From assembly GCF_000235605.1 (NCBI RefSeq), contig NC_016584.1, forward strand, positions 3,522,001 to 3,586,000: a DNA stretch of 64,000 nt, in the 5' to 3' direction. The position numbers were made by a program, and so were the translations under genes. The DNA is from Desulfosporosinus orientis DSM 765. GTDB taxonomy: Bacteria > Bacillota > Desulfitobacteriia > Desulfitobacteriales > Desulfitobacteriaceae. The stretch's first letter is position 1. The number at the start of each line of letters is the position of its first letter. The notes below the pieces were generated by a model. It was not told where the DNA came from. It saw only the letters and a program-made list of their open reading frames with translations, and ran no database searches. Below are positions 33,727 to 43,581 of this stretch, piece after piece.

Positions 33727-34215
33727 TCAACATTCCTCTGATTTAATTCCCAAATCTCCTAACAGTTTAATTAGCCTCGCTTTATGAAATGGCTTCTCAA
33801 TAACATCACCATACCAATAACAGTCCAATATATCGGCATCTTTGACTATTTCCTCAAGAGGGGAACCAATTTCATCCTTCTTGGAATGATTAATAACTGC
33901 TTGAACTATTTGTTCTTTCACTGCTTTTTCCATGGTTATATCTGCTAAAAATTGCCTAGCATGCTCCTCTCCATTAGGAGCATGACCTTGTTGGCGTCCT
34001 GTAAACCAGCGGCCGATGTCATGCAAAGCACAAGCCAACGCCGCTTGTTCTATCTCAACTCCCTTTTTTTCAGCGAGCATACGTCCAATTTGGGCACAGC
34101 TTGTTGCATGAACTTTTTCCCATCCAATCGGATAATCTCGTTCAGACCCTTGTTGTTCAAGAGTATCTAATAAATTGAAAATTCTTAGCATTTCCTTGAT
34201 CGATTCCCATTTCAT
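33727..34215 (-). CDS. HD-domain protein
   Basis: Short (162 aa) HD-fold phosphohydrolase: H in WEKVHATSCAQIG, HD in ACALHDIGRWFTG, H in HAPNGEEHA, VINHSKKDE and D in IVKDADILDCYWYG. All metal-binding residues seem present. Substrate unknown. ATG behind GGAGG. Confidence 0.8.
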   Translation of the reverse strand: MKWESIKEMLRIFNLLDTLEQQGSERDYPIGWEKVHATSCAQIGRMLAEKKGVEIEQAALACALHDIGRWFTGRQQGHAPNGEEHARQFLADITMEKAVKEQIVQAVINHSKKDEIGSPLEEIVKDADILDCYWYGDVIEKPFHKARLIKLLGDLGIKSEEC

Positions 34216-34322
34216 GACTTCTCCTCCATTTTACTTATTTTACCACTATAAAAAGGAAAATTTATTTTAGTTCTCCTCATATCTTATCCTAAAAGGATTT
34301 GCGATACGAGGAGGAGGTCTGT

Positions 34323-35303
34323 TTGAATTCAAGTTGGACACCCGCTGCACAACGTCTCTTAAACAAACGATTATGGATACTCGGTTATTATTCTGAAGAT
34401 TTCCCAGGTGACATGCGCGCGGTCAACACACTAAAATATCATAGTTCACGTATTGATGTGTACGCTGATTTTGCCTTCCAGCTCAAGAGTGATGGCCAAT
34501 TTACTGGCGAAATTAATAAGACTGCCCTTGAAACAGCCATAGAACGCGGCATCCCACCCCTTATTCTTTTCCACAATTTTAACGGAAAAATCTTTGATCC
34601 TCAACCCTTACGTTCAGTGTTATCATCGAATGCTTCCCAAAAAAATTGTATTCGACATATGATGAATCTGCTGCCCCCTTCTGCAGCAGGAGTTCATGTT
34701 GATTTTGAAGGTGTCGAATCCCCTTATAGAATCCCGTATTTATCCTTTCTTGAATCCCTTCGAGCTGAATTACATGGACGAGGTTTACTGTTAACCATAG
34801 CAATACCCGCCAAACGTTCCGAGTGGGAAGCACCTGGTTATGACTTTGGCAGAATTGGCAGCTTATGTGACTCCATAACCTTGATGACTTATGATGAACA
34901 CTACTCAGGAGGTTCCCCAGGTCCAATTGCAAGCTTGCCTTGGATGACCCAAACACTTGATTATGCTATTCGCTATATTCCTAATGAGAAATTGCTATTG
35001 GGAATCCCAACCTATGGATATGATTGGTCAAGCGAACCTACCCGCCTCGTCCCCATGCGGGATGTCCCTGAATTAATCGCTCAAACAAATGCTCGCCCCC
35101 TTTGGTCAGATCAAGCCGTCGAACCCTATTTTTACTATTGGAAGGGACGAATAAAACATACAGTTTGGTATGAAAACGAAATTTCTTGTAAGATACGCTT
35201 TGGCTTTTTAAAGAGTTATCGTCTTAGAGGTATTGCCATTTGGCGCCTGGGGTATGAAACAAGTCGTTTCTGGCAAGAGGTTAGTAGTAAAATTCTTAAG
35301 TAA
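34323..35303 (+). CDS. Glycoside hydrolase family 18-like protein
   Basis: About 326 residues with the GH18 barrel: the strand-4 acidic motif VHVDFEGVES (general acid Glu in DFE), SITLMTYDEHYSGG, LLLGIPTYGYDWSS and AIWRLGYE. It resembles YaaH/CwlC-associated spore and cell-wall glycosidases rather than true chitinases. No signal peptide at the start chosen. TTG 34323 is preferred because GGAGGAGG is six bases upstream; a TTG at 34299 also exists. Confidence 0.82.
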   Translation: MNSSWTPAAQRLLNKRLWILGYYSEDFPGDMRAVNTLKYHSSRIDVYADFAFQLKSDGQFTGEINKTALETAIERGIPPLILFHNFNGKIFDPQPLRSVLSSNASQKNCIRHMMNLLPPSAAGVHVDFEGVESPYRIPYLSFLESLRAELHGRGLLLTIAIPAKRSEWEAPGYDFGRIGSLCDSITLMTYDEHYSGGSPGPIASLPWMTQTLDYAIRYIPNEKLLLGIPTYGYDWSSEPTRLVPMRDVPELIAQTNARPLWSDQAVEPYFYYWKGRIKHTVWYENEISCKIRFGFLKSYRLRGIAIWRLGYETSRFWQEVSSKILK

Positions 35304-35317
35304 TCATCTTAACGACA

Positions 35318-35350
35318 AGAAGAGCATCTTCATTAGGAGATGCTCTTCTT
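35318..35350 (+). terminator. Terminator after GH18-like gene
   Basis: AAGAAGAGCATCT pairs with AGATGCTCTTCTT around TCATTAG; follows the stop by 15 bases. Confidence 0.75.
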
Positions 35351-35456
35351 CGTGAATGGCAAAATTATAGAATAGTTAATATTACAACTACTTGTCCTTT
35401 CGATAATTACCCATTATCATTGAGTTAACGAAGAAAAAGGGAGCTGACCATAAATT

Positions 35457-35726
35457 ATGTATGAACTAAAGAACCACACTGAGTTAGCTGTTCAGCAAGC
35501 TCTTCAAACTTACCTTCGCAGCAACAGTCTCAGCTGCTTTTGTGAACGCTGCCAGGCTGATATTATGGCCCTAGCTTTAAATCGTCTGCCGGCACGTTAT
35601 TATGTTTCCCTACGAGGGGAAATAATGACACATTGGGAATCTCACGCCAATCCGGATCAAGCACGCATTATGGCAGAAGTAGTCCGCGCAGCCCAGCAAG
35701 TTAGTGCTACTCCCTCACATGCCTAA
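35457..35726 (+). CDS. ComFB-like protein
   Basis: 89 residues with the ComFB signature: CFCERCQADIMALALNRLPA followed by RYYVS, preceded by EL...HTELAVQQAL. ComFB domains lie in late-competence operons and bind zinc through this Cys pair; in cyanobacteria related proteins bind cyclic-di-nucleotides. ATG after a weak GGGAG. Stands alone here. Confidence 0.82.
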   Translation: MYELKNHTELAVQQALQTYLRSNSLSCFCERCQADIMALALNRLPARYYVSLRGEIMTHWESHANPDQARIMAEVVRAAQQVSATPSHA

Positions 35727-35758
35727 GGTGAAGCCTAATATATAATCTAAGACGCAGA

Positions 35759-35878
35759 TTATTTTGCATTAAGAACGATTATAACAATTAAAATAGCGAC
35801 AATAAACAATGAAAATGCTCTAAACCTGTCAGTTATGACTTGTTGCACTTTGATCGGTGTCCATTGAATATCTAACAT
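35759..35878 (-). CDS. Small membrane protein, 39 aa
   Basis: ATG 35878 behind GGAGGAAT gives an amphipathic basic N-terminus (about 24 residues) followed by one transmembrane helix (AFSLFIVAILIVIIVL). Strong ribosome-binding site but no relatives known to me. Confidence 0.55.
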   Translation of the reverse strand: MLDIQWTPIKVQQVITDRFRAFSLFIVAILIVIIVLNAK

Positions 35879-35983
35879 AGTTCTTATTCCTCCTTACTCT
35901 TCTTTCTAGTGTATGGGTTTTCCTGGAATTTTGAGATAAGAAGAGTATACTAAAATATCATTATTTTACAAGAGGTGCATTCT

Positions 35984-36658
35984 TTGCTAAACTCTGAAGA
36001 CCTTCTCCGCTTCGCACTGTTCTCGTCCTTAACAACCGATGATGTAGCCCCCCTGCTGCCTCATTTTATAGAACGTCGCTATCGTCGTGGGCAACTGTTG
36101 TTTGTCGAGGGAGAAGTCGGTTCATCGGTGTATTTCATCCTGACAGGTCAAGTTAAACTTAGTAAAACAACCTTAAAAGGTGCCAAACAACTTCTTGATC
36201 TTTGTGGCCCTTACGATTGTCTGGCCGAAGTTCTGCTGCTTGAAAACGGTTCATATTCTTCAACTGCTGAAGTTCTCCAAGATAGTACTTTGTTGGTCCT
36301 TAACAATGAGTTGATGCCCCAACTTTTACAGTCGAATCCTGCTCTCTCTGTAGCGCTTATTCGATCATTAAGTCGTCAATTGCGATTAGCCCAAGAATTC
36401 ACTCAAATCCTAACAAACCGTTCTAAAGCAGGAATTTTGGCCGCCCTTTTTCTTCGCCTGGCTCATCCCGCAGCGACTCCAGATCAGCCAATTTTTTTGG
36501 ACGCCTCTCTTACCCATAAGGATTTGGCCAGCATGATTGGTACTTCTCGAGAATATGTTAATCGAGCAATTAATGGATGGAAACGATCCGGTATTATAAA
36601 TCAAACTAACAACCGATTAGAAATTATTAAACCCCACGAACTTGCGGATTGGCCATAA
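35984..36658 (+). CDS. Crp/Fnr-family transcriptional regulator
   Basis: An N-terminal cyclic-nucleotide-type beta-roll (about 10-125: RRGQLLFVEGEVGSSVYFILTG...) with the effector helix, and a C-terminal winged helix (about 150-225) with LTHKDLASMIGTSREYVNRAI as the recognition helix. Lacks the N-terminal cysteine set of true FNR, so no Fe-S cluster is expected. Start TTG 35984 with AGAGGTG six bases away; GTG 35975 is possible. Confidence 0.85.
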   Translation: MLNSEDLLRFALFSSLTTDDVAPLLPHFIERRYRRGQLLFVEGEVGSSVYFILTGQVKLSKTTLKGAKQLLDLCGPYDCLAEVLLLENGSYSSTAEVLQDSTLLVLNNELMPQLLQSNPALSVALIRSLSRQLRLAQEFTQILTNRSKAGILAALFLRLAHPAATPDQPIFLDASLTHKDLASMIGTSREYVNRAINGWKRSGIINQTNNRLEIIKPHELADWP

Positions 36659-37513
36659 TTAAAAAATCATGGAATTTGTACTGTTTGCCCGTTCAAATTG
36701 GCTGACAATCCGCCAACATTCATCCCAGGAAATATTGGTCTGACGGCGCCAAAATATCATTGCTGCACGAGTTTTTTCACACTCTCGATCATTAAGCATG
36801 CTTTGACTTGGCATTTTACCACCCCAGGCATTAACCCATTCTTGATAACAATGTATTAATTCAGCGGATTGATTCTTCAGATATCTTAAGGTATAAGTAC
36901 TGGTTAGCCAATGAATTACTTTGTCCTCTTCACCTCTCGCATAAACTTGCCCATCTAAGTCTGCTCCAGAGATGAGAAGAAGCATAAACAAGAAATGAAT
37001 ACGGACAACCTTTCTCAGGCTCTCCGGGTTCATCTCATTGATTTCTGCAAAACGTCCTAAAGGTTTAAGATATAGTTTTACTGATGGATCCCGATAAGTA
37101 CATACTCCAAAAGCCGCTAGTGGGATGGGATAAATATCATCCAATCCACTTTCCTGTAATTGACCTACCAGCTCTCGTTCAGCCTGAACCAGGTGCTGTT
37201 CTCTAACAAAAAACTGTTCAGCGGTTTCCTTCAAGAATGATTCCGCTTCCTTAGGTCGATCCGGAAGGGATTCTGCCCATTCTCGTAAACGTGAACGCCT
37301 GGGCATCAATATTTCTATGATTGAGCCTGTCTCTTGCTGCAATAATTTGAAACCTTGGCGAACCCTCTCAGGATCTCGGTACAATCCACGCATAAGCATT
37401 TCAGCTGGTTGGGGAATTTCAACGGATTCCTCAAACCGCACGATCACCTCTCCATTTTTCTCTGGAAACTTTAGCCCCATAGCCTTCTCAATATCTAATC
37501 TCATTGAAGACAT
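36659..37513 (-). CDS. Unrecognised 284-aa protein
   Basis: A soluble, mixed-charge protein starting at ATG 37513 behind AGGGGG. Its sequence looks like an all-alpha protein (many L, E, R heptads) with a hydrophobic stretch IHFLFMLLLISGADL near residue 175. No signal peptide or catalytic motif is visible. The stop abuts the stop of the Crp/Fnr gene (36658), so the two converge without a spacer. No family assigned. Confidence 0.65.
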   Translation of the reverse strand: MSSMRLDIEKAMGLKFPEKNGEVIVRFEESVEIPQPAEMLMRGLYRDPERVRQGFKLLQQETGSIIEILMPRRSRLREWAESLPDRPKEAESFLKETAEQFFVREQHLVQAERELVGQLQESGLDDIYPIPLAAFGVCTYRDPSVKLYLKPLGRFAEINEMNPESLRKVVRIHFLFMLLLISGADLDGQVYARGEEDKVIHWLTSTYTLRYLKNQSAELIHCYQEWVNAWGGKMPSQSMLNDRECEKTRAAMIFWRRQTNISWDECWRIVSQFERANSTNSMIF

Positions 37514-37650
37514 ATCAGATCCCCCTTAGCCTTGTCTCTTGTTTCATCCTATGGATTCGGGAGATAATTCAGACCATATCAGACTAAATTTGACCATTAT
37601 TCATTGCTTTGTTAAAATTAGTAAAACATATCAGAAACGAGCTGACAACT

Positions 37651-39900
37651 ATGTCTAAGCGCACTTATCACGGAATGACACTTGATCTTTTTCAAGAGCA
37701 AGCACTCGACGCAATTGATGCCGGTAAATCTGTTATTGTTGCAGCACCTACTGGGACCGGTAAAACTCTTGTTGCAGATTATCTCATAGAAAAAGCTATG
37801 AAAGAACATCTTAAGGTTATTTATACAGCACCCATAAAAGCCCTTAGCAATCAAAAATTCCGAGACTTTAAAAGCATGTTCGGAGAAGACGCTGTTGGCA
37901 TTATGACCGGAGATGTGGTTCTCAACCCCAACGCCCCACTACTCATCATGACTACTGAGGTCTTTCGCAATCAAGTAATTACTGAAGACCCCAATTTAGA
38001 GTATGTATCCTACATCGTCTTTGATGAAATTCACTGGCTCAATGATGAAGAACGCGGAACAGTTTGGGAAGAATCTATCATTCTCGCTCCACCCAAAATG
38101 AAAATTCTAGGCTTGAGCGCTACCATTGCCAATGCCCGTCATCTAGTGGATTGGATCGAATCCATCCGTCATGAAGAGGTTGTTCTCATTGAAGAGCATA
38201 ATCGTGTCGTTCCTCTCGAGTATTTTTATTACACTAAAGATACTGGCCTTGTAAGCTATGATCAACTTTGGCGTTATTACCGCCGAAAACTTAAAGAACG
38301 CATTAATGATGAAGCTCCCTTTGGAACTACCTCGCACTTAGACCTCATTCGCACGATTCAACGTGATCATCTTCCTGCGCTTTTTTTTGTTTTCAGCAGA
38401 AAGCAATGTGCTATAAAAGCTATGGAATTAGCTATAATGGCTAATTACCTAAAACCTAACGAACGAAAAATTGTCGAGGATAAATTCAAACATTTCTTTG
38501 GTCAAGAGACCGATTGGTCTTCATCAACACGACAGCTTAAACGTTTATGTTCCAAAGGAATTGCCTATCACCATGCCGGTCTCCTTCCCTCTCAGAAAGT
38601 CATCGTGGAGGAACTCTTCCTGGAAAGGCTGATAAAAGTACTTTACTGCACTGAAACTTTCAGCGTTGGCATTAATTACCCTGTTAAATCTGTATGTTTT
38701 GATTCTCTCAATAAATATGACGGCCGGAATTTTCGTCCACTTGCCAATCATGAATTCTTCCAAATGTCTGGACGAGCAGGAAGGCGTGGCTTAGATGAAA
38801 AAGGATTTTCCTTTGCCATCGTCGATCTAGGGTATATGGAAAAAAGCCCCCCGCCTAAATTCCAACTCAATAAACTTGAACCTCTCATAAGCCAATTTAG
38901 ACTAACTTACAATACTGTCCTGAATTTAACAGCAACCTTGTCTCAAGCTCAAATCGAAACATACTTTCAAAAAAGTTTCTCAGCTTACACCTATCAGCTT
39001 AGTTCCAGCCAACTACATTCAGAATTAGCACAAATTCAAGAAAAACTTAAAGGAGCAAATCAACATTTGTGCAATGAAGTAGGCTCCTTCAGCTGCCCAT
39101 TAAAACACTACCCCAAACGAAAAGAGCTTGAAAAGCTAAAAAAAGCATATCGTTCTTTAGGTCCCCGTAAGCAATCCCGTGTCTATGGACGAGAGATGGC
39201 TCGAAAAATCAGAACTTGGGAAAAGCTGCTATCCGAACCTCCTAAGGATTGTGCTCCACAGCATCAAGAGAACTGCTACACTCAAAGTAGAACTTACTTG
39301 TCACTGAAACAACAACAGCAAGAACTCCAAAATGCCTTAGCCTCACTCCCGGAAGAAAATGCTTTTCTCCTTGAATTTGAATACAAAAAAAATCACCTTC
39401 GCCAATTAGGTTATTTGCGGCAAGACGAATTATTACCTCGAGGAACATGCGCTAGCCGAATCTACGTTCAGGAACTATTAGTCACAGAATTGATTTACTC
39501 TGATGTTTTCTCACAACTTGATGACGATCAGTTTAATGCGTTACTATCAAGTATTGACTTTGAAGCTAGAAAAAACGATATGTTCCAGCGAGGCAATGTT
39601 TTTGATTGGACTCAGGTTAAAGAAATTGTTGAGTATCTGCAGAGCATTTGCGGACAGGATACCGTGAGATTTGACCCTCGCGTTGGTGTCATCACCCATG
39701 CTTGGAGCCAAGGCAGTACCTTTTCCGAAGTTCAAACCTTATGTAATCTTGATGAAGGAGATATCATTAGCGTCTTTCGCAGAACCATAGACTTAATGCG
39801 TCAAATGAGGGACGCAGTCATTGATTCCGCTTTGCGAAGTCGTTTAAAAACATGCATGGAAAAACTTGACAGAGATGAAGCTGCTATCATGGAACTATAA
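37651..39900 (+). CDS. Ski2/DOB1-like DEAD-box helicase
   Basis: A 749-residue superfamily-2 helicase: Q-motif region, Walker A APTGTGKTLVADYL, motif II DEIHWL, motif III LSATIANA, and motif VI QMSGRAGRRGLDE that is diagnostic for the Ski2/Mtr4/HelY group. The C-terminal third (about 430-749) is a helical extension with several conserved Cys (CPLKHY, CAPQHQENC) and long coiled coil. Expected to unwind RNA. ATG 37651 (MSKRTYHG) start; upstream in-frame TTG 37609 is less likely. Confidence 0.9.
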   Translation: MSKRTYHGMTLDLFQEQALDAIDAGKSVIVAAPTGTGKTLVADYLIEKAMKEHLKVIYTAPIKALSNQKFRDFKSMFGEDAVGIMTGDVVLNPNAPLLIMTTEVFRNQVITEDPNLEYVSYIVFDEIHWLNDEERGTVWEESIILAPPKMKILGLSATIANARHLVDWIESIRHEEVVLIEEHNRVVPLEYFYYTKDTGLVSYDQLWRYYRRKLKERINDEAPFGTTSHLDLIRTIQRDHLPALFFVFSRKQCAIKAMELAIMANYLKPNERKIVEDKFKHFFGQETDWSSSTRQLKRLCSKGIAYHHAGLLPSQKVIVEELFLERLIKVLYCTETFSVGINYPVKSVCFDSLNKYDGRNFRPLANHEFFQMSGRAGRRGLDEKGFSFAIVDLGYMEKSPPPKFQLNKLEPLISQFRLTYNTVLNLTATLSQAQIETYFQKSFSAYTYQLSSSQLHSELAQIQEKLKGANQHLCNEVGSFSCPLKHYPKRKELEKLKKAYRSLGPRKQSRVYGREMARKIRTWEKLLSEPPKDCAPQHQENCYTQSRTYLSLKQQQQELQNALASLPEENAFLLEFEYKKNHLRQLGYLRQDELLPRGTCASRIYVQELLVTELIYSDVFSQLDDDQFNALLSSIDFEARKNDMFQRGNVFDWTQVKEIVEYLQSICGQDTVRFDPRVGVITHAWSQGSTFSEVQTLCNLDEGDIISVFRRTIDLMRQMRDAVIDSALRSRLKTCMEKLDRDEAAIMEL

Positions 39901-40006
39901 TAAATTCCAATTAGAATCGGGTAGGAAGCTGATCATTATTTGATCAGCCGACCTCCCACAGCACCGTACGTACCGTTCGGTATACGGCGCTTCCAAAGTT
40001 TACACA

Positions 40007-40831
40007 CTATTTCGCAGAATAACATTCACTAAAACTAAGGTATCCGATTCGTTCGAAACGCTCATTGGATAGGGCTTTCGTCAGAATAGGGCTATGGGCA
40101 ACACGCCAATAGCCTTTTCTTGTGTTTGCCCACATCCATGCTTGTTCCTTGCTAATACCCGCTTTCTTCAGGTTTTCAAACCTCGTTCGGGTTTTCTTCC
40201 ATCGCTTCCAAGTTACCATTCGTATGCGACTTCTCATCCATTCATCCAGATCCTTGAGCAGATTCTTTGCATCTGCAGGTTTAAAGTAATTTGTCCAGCC
40301 TCGTACCACTTGATTGAGCTTAGTTCTGCGCTCTTCGATTCCCATCCCATTGCTACGCCCAGTAATTCTCTCGGATTTTATCCTTAAGCTTCTGAATACT
40401 TTTAGGGTGGATTCTCAGGCGCCCTTCTCCCCTGTAAATGTAAAAGCTATATCCCAAAAACTTGACATAGTTTACATGCGCCACCTTCGTTTTCTCCCTA
40501 TTTACCTTCAAAAATAAATTTCCTTCGATATAAGGGAGAATGTGATCAAGTGTTCGTTTTGCCGCCTTCTTACTTTTGCAGAAAATCATCATATCATCTG
40601 AACGTACAAAGTGGTGTCCTCGCTTTATCAGCTCGTGGTCGCATTCATTAAGCATAATGTTGCCAAGCAATGGACTCAGGGGTCCCCCTTGTGGTACACC
40701 TTCTGGGCTTTCTTCAAACATCCCGCCATTCATAACTCCCGCTTTTAGGAATTTGTGAATTAACGATATGACCCGGCCATCTTTTATTGTCTCCGACAAA
40801 ATCTGAATCAGCTTGCTTTGGTTTACCGTGT
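40007..40831 (-). pseudogene. 3' part of outer intron reverse transcriptase/maturase
   Basis: Continues the outer RT after the inner intron with TVNQSKLIQILSETIKDG, RT palm blocks GVPQGGPLSPLLGNIMLNE, then the active-site stretch FVRSDDMMIF, in which the usual YADD is shortened to SDD by loss of one codon's worth of bases (near 40592-40604). The frame is broken by one extra A near 40364-40368; afterwards ITGRSNGMGIEERRTKLNQ and domain X (WMWANTRKGYWRVAHSPIL) continue to a stop at 40007. Confidence 0.85.
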
Positions 40832-42721
40832 GGTTGGTAGAAGATAGCCTCGTTTCCTTGTGCTATCAGCCCCAATCAGAACCCGACGTGCGGATTTCCC
40901 GCATCGGGCTCCCCAGAACAATTCGCAATCATGCTTTGCTTAAATATCAGGATGGAGAAGTTTTGGGTAGGGAAGTTTAAACCAATCCCGATTTGTAAGG
41001 TAGCTCCAGTATAACCGATGCCTTTGACTTCTCCGCCGAAGCGACCGTATCCACTGCATTACAACCTCATTGCGTATATACTCCAATTTGGGTTGGCAGT
41101 GATATAAGGAGAAATATTGGTAGAAGCCTTGCAACATGCTCGTTAGCTGTTTCTGTTGGTCGCGCCTTTTCCAGTGCATGTGGGATTTTAGCCATTTGTG
41201 CACCCGGTCGAGGAACTTACGACAACTTTTCACCGTCGGGATACGGATAAGAGCAAATTCCCCTTTTCTGCCTACCCCACTAACATGCTTGAATCCAAGG
41301 AAATCGAACGTTTCCGGTTTCTCTTCGTACAAGGATTTTCTTTCTCGGGCAAACCGTCCGAAGAGGATAAGCCTGGTCTTTCTCCGCTAATTCCAGATTG
41401 AATTTCTTCATTCGGGCTGTGATATAGCGTTGGAAGTTTTCAGCGTCCCTCTTATACTGAAAACACACTACGTAATCATCTGCAAAACGAACTATATAGG
41501 CCTCCCCCTGGAACCATTTTTTGCATCGTTTCTCGAACCAAAGGTCTAAAACATAATGCAAATAAATATTGGCTAGGATAGGACTGATTGGACCGCCTTG
41601 CGGGGTTCCTTCCTCGTTTCGTGTGACTACGCCATTTTCCATTACCCCTGCTTTTAGCCATTTGCCTACTAGCCGTAGAATTAACGGGTCAGCTATTCGC
41701 TGTTTCAGCATTTCCATCAACCACTCGTGGTTAATGTGGTTAAAATAGCCCCGGATATCCGCTTCAAATATGTGACGAATTTTCTTTGTCACTATTGTGC
41801 TACGTAGGTATTTCAGTGCCTGGTGAGGATTGCGACCCGGCCTAAATCCATAGGAGAAATTAAGAAAGTCCTGTTCGAATATGGCTTCGAGAATTCGAGC
41901 GACTGCCCGTTGGACTAGCCTATCTTCAACTGTTGGTATCCCCAGTGGTCTTGTTTTACCATTTCCTTTATCTATTTCCACTCGTCGCACCGGCGGGGCT
42001 TTATAACAGTTAGCTTTCATCCTCGTCCATATATTCCGTGTTCGTTCACCAAGTTCCGATTCGAACTGTTTTGTTGTCTCTCCATCGACCCCGCTTGCCC
42101 CTTTTCGGTTCATCATTCGCCATGTCTCCATGAGAAATTCCGGTGTAATGATGTCCGCTAGTGAGGTAAAGCGGGCCTTTGCGTCGAAGCGAGCCTTAAT
42201 TGCTATCCTGTCCAATTTTGTTGACATACTTTTCTACCTCTGTGTGTGTAGATATGTTTCCTTGCCAGGAACTCATTCTGCCCCGCCGCTTCCCCATGTA
42301 TGTGGCTTTCCCACACTCCGAGTACTACCAGCGAGTCCGACTCCCACCACAGCATTCGCCTTCCTATGGATGGTCCTTTCAGTCAGCGTACTCCTTTCCG
42401 AAGACCGTGGTGGGTCTCCCGGGTTCCGTACTGTTTCCTTTTCCGTCATGCCGTGTACTCAGACCCCGCCGAGGTCTCCAATTTCCTCGCCAATAGCGGA
42501 AATCTACTGTAGCCTTCCGGATATTCGACTCCGTCGGCCCTCGGTTGTTCTAACGAGGCTCAATAACTTCACTTGCGTTACGGCCTGAACGTCGCTCTGC
42601 CTATGCTTAATCTGTATCGTTACCTTTACAGACCCAAGGCTCGATTTCAGGTAGGGTGGCTTTGCCCTTTTCCTGAATAGGAATTTCACCTATTGAATAC
42701 AACCAGCTTAGCCCGGCGCAC
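40832..42721 (-). mobile_element. Second group II intron nested in the outer RT gene
   Basis: Minus-strand 5' end GTGCG at 42721 (following exon ...AAGTATTTCG) and 3' end at about 40832. Removing these 1890 bases joins G|AC to restore DTVNQ in the outer RT reading frame, locating both borders to within a few bases. Domain V (GAGCCCGATGCGGG / CCGCACGTCGGGTTC, minus of 40880-40912) and a domain VI helix (GGGGCTGATAGC / GGCTATCTTC) are visible. Its own RT is clearly not IIC-like in sequence and thus from a different lineage. Confidence 0.85.
40940..42227 (-). pseudogene. Inner intron reverse transcriptase/maturase, frameshifted
   Basis: Begins at ATG 42227 with RT blocks KGASGVDGETTKQ, YGFRPGRNPHQAL and GTPQGGPISPILANIYL; the active site RFADDYVVCF is intact. 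At about 41388 the frame shifts (AE then +1/-2 to KTRLILFGRFARERKS) and runs on in another frame through FDFLGFKHV to the stop at 40940. The C-terminal domain is short and shows no HNH endonuclease motif. Probably inactive. Confidence 0.82.
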
Positions 42722-43145
42722 CGAAATACTTCTCCAAGTCCATATCGACTACATATTTGTAACCTACTGTGATATAGGTTTGGCATCTTCTCAGTGCACC
42801 GTGTGCACTGCGGTTCGGTCGGAATCCAAAACTATTGTCTGAGAACTGCTCCTCAAAGATGGGGCTTAAAACTTGAGTTATCGCCTGTTGGATTAACCTA
42901 TCCACGACAGTGGGTATTCCTAGTTTTCTGGTCTTTCCGTTTTCTTTGGGTATTTCTACCCTCCGTACGGGCTTTGGACGGTATTTACCGCCCCGGAGGG
43001 ATTGCAATAGTTCATCCTTGTGTTCTTTCAGGAAGGGCAGAAGTTCATCTACCTGCATACCGTCGATTCCACCTGCGCCTTTGTTTCTTTTAACCTGCCT
43101 ATAGGCCTGGTTTAGATTCTCAACGCTAAGGATTTGCTCAAACAA
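42722..43145 (-). pseudogene. 5' part of outer intron reverse transcriptase
   Basis: The N-terminal RT-0 to RT-3 blocks (NKGAGGIDGMQVDELLPFL, PVRRVEIPKENGKTRKLG, NSFGFRPNRSAHGALRR, VVDMDLEKYF) typical of group IIC reverse transcriptases. It is cut after EKYF by the inner intron's GTGCG end. TTG 43145 start. The second half is at 40831-40007. Confidence 0.85.
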
Positions 43146-43530
43146 CCCTTCCGTTGGTGCCTAGAACACCTCTGTACTATGGCCTCTGCTGACTCCTCAC
43201 GATAAATCTTGTTTCAACCGGGTTTCTTACTCTGTTTCTACCCGTCCGTGAGGCCTCCCACGGTAAGACGATTCACTTTCATTCCATGTACCCGCAACAT
43301 TTACGCTGACGTGTCCGTGTAGCTTTTGGGCTTTAACTTGTGCTGCAGTCTTACCCCACGTTTTGCGCCTGATGTTATTCGTGTTCCTCGGGCCGGAACT
43401 TTGCCGCCGGCTTCCTTCAGATTCCACCTCACGATGGACACCCTTGCCTTAAGCTAATGGTTGGTCGCTACATACCCCCATGACGGACTTTCACCGTCTA
43501 GTTAGTCGCCATGCGTGGCGCACCAACAAA

Positions 43531-43560
43531 AAAGAGAAGGGATTCTTTTCCCTTCTCTTT
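43531..43560 (-). terminator. Rubredoxin terminator, insertion target of the intron
   Basis: AAAGAGAAGGGA (43531-43542) pairs with TCCCTTCTCTTT (43549-43560) around AAAGAA; minus-strand tail TTTGTTG (43530-43524) leads directly into the intron's GTGCG. Confidence 0.85.
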
Positions 43561-43581
43561 GTACATAGGCTTTAAATAAAC

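Larger units (their letters stand above)
39916..43523 (-). mobile_element. Group IIC-like intron (outer intron), degenerate
   Basis: On the minus strand the intron starts with GTGCGCC (43523 downward), directly after the T-tract of the rubredoxin terminator, the classic insertion site of bacterial group IIC introns. It ends near 39916 with domain V (GCGCCGTATACCG / CGTACGGTGC, minus of 39961-39990) and domain VI, terminating CCTACCCGAT. Between are the reverse transcriptase, now broken, and a second intron. Core length without the inner intron is about 1.72 kb. Not spliceable into a protein gene here: it lies outside coding sequence. Confidence 0.85.

Noticed and set aside
42130-42588. Long open frame on the plus strand inside the intron
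   Set aside because: It is antisense to the inner intron's RT start and 5' RNA region; no ribosome-binding site and no protein family.
39900-43560. Interpretation as an insertion sequence or retron
   Set aside because: The reverse transcriptases, GTGCG 5' ends and domain V helices identify group II introns; no transposase or msr-msd arrangement.
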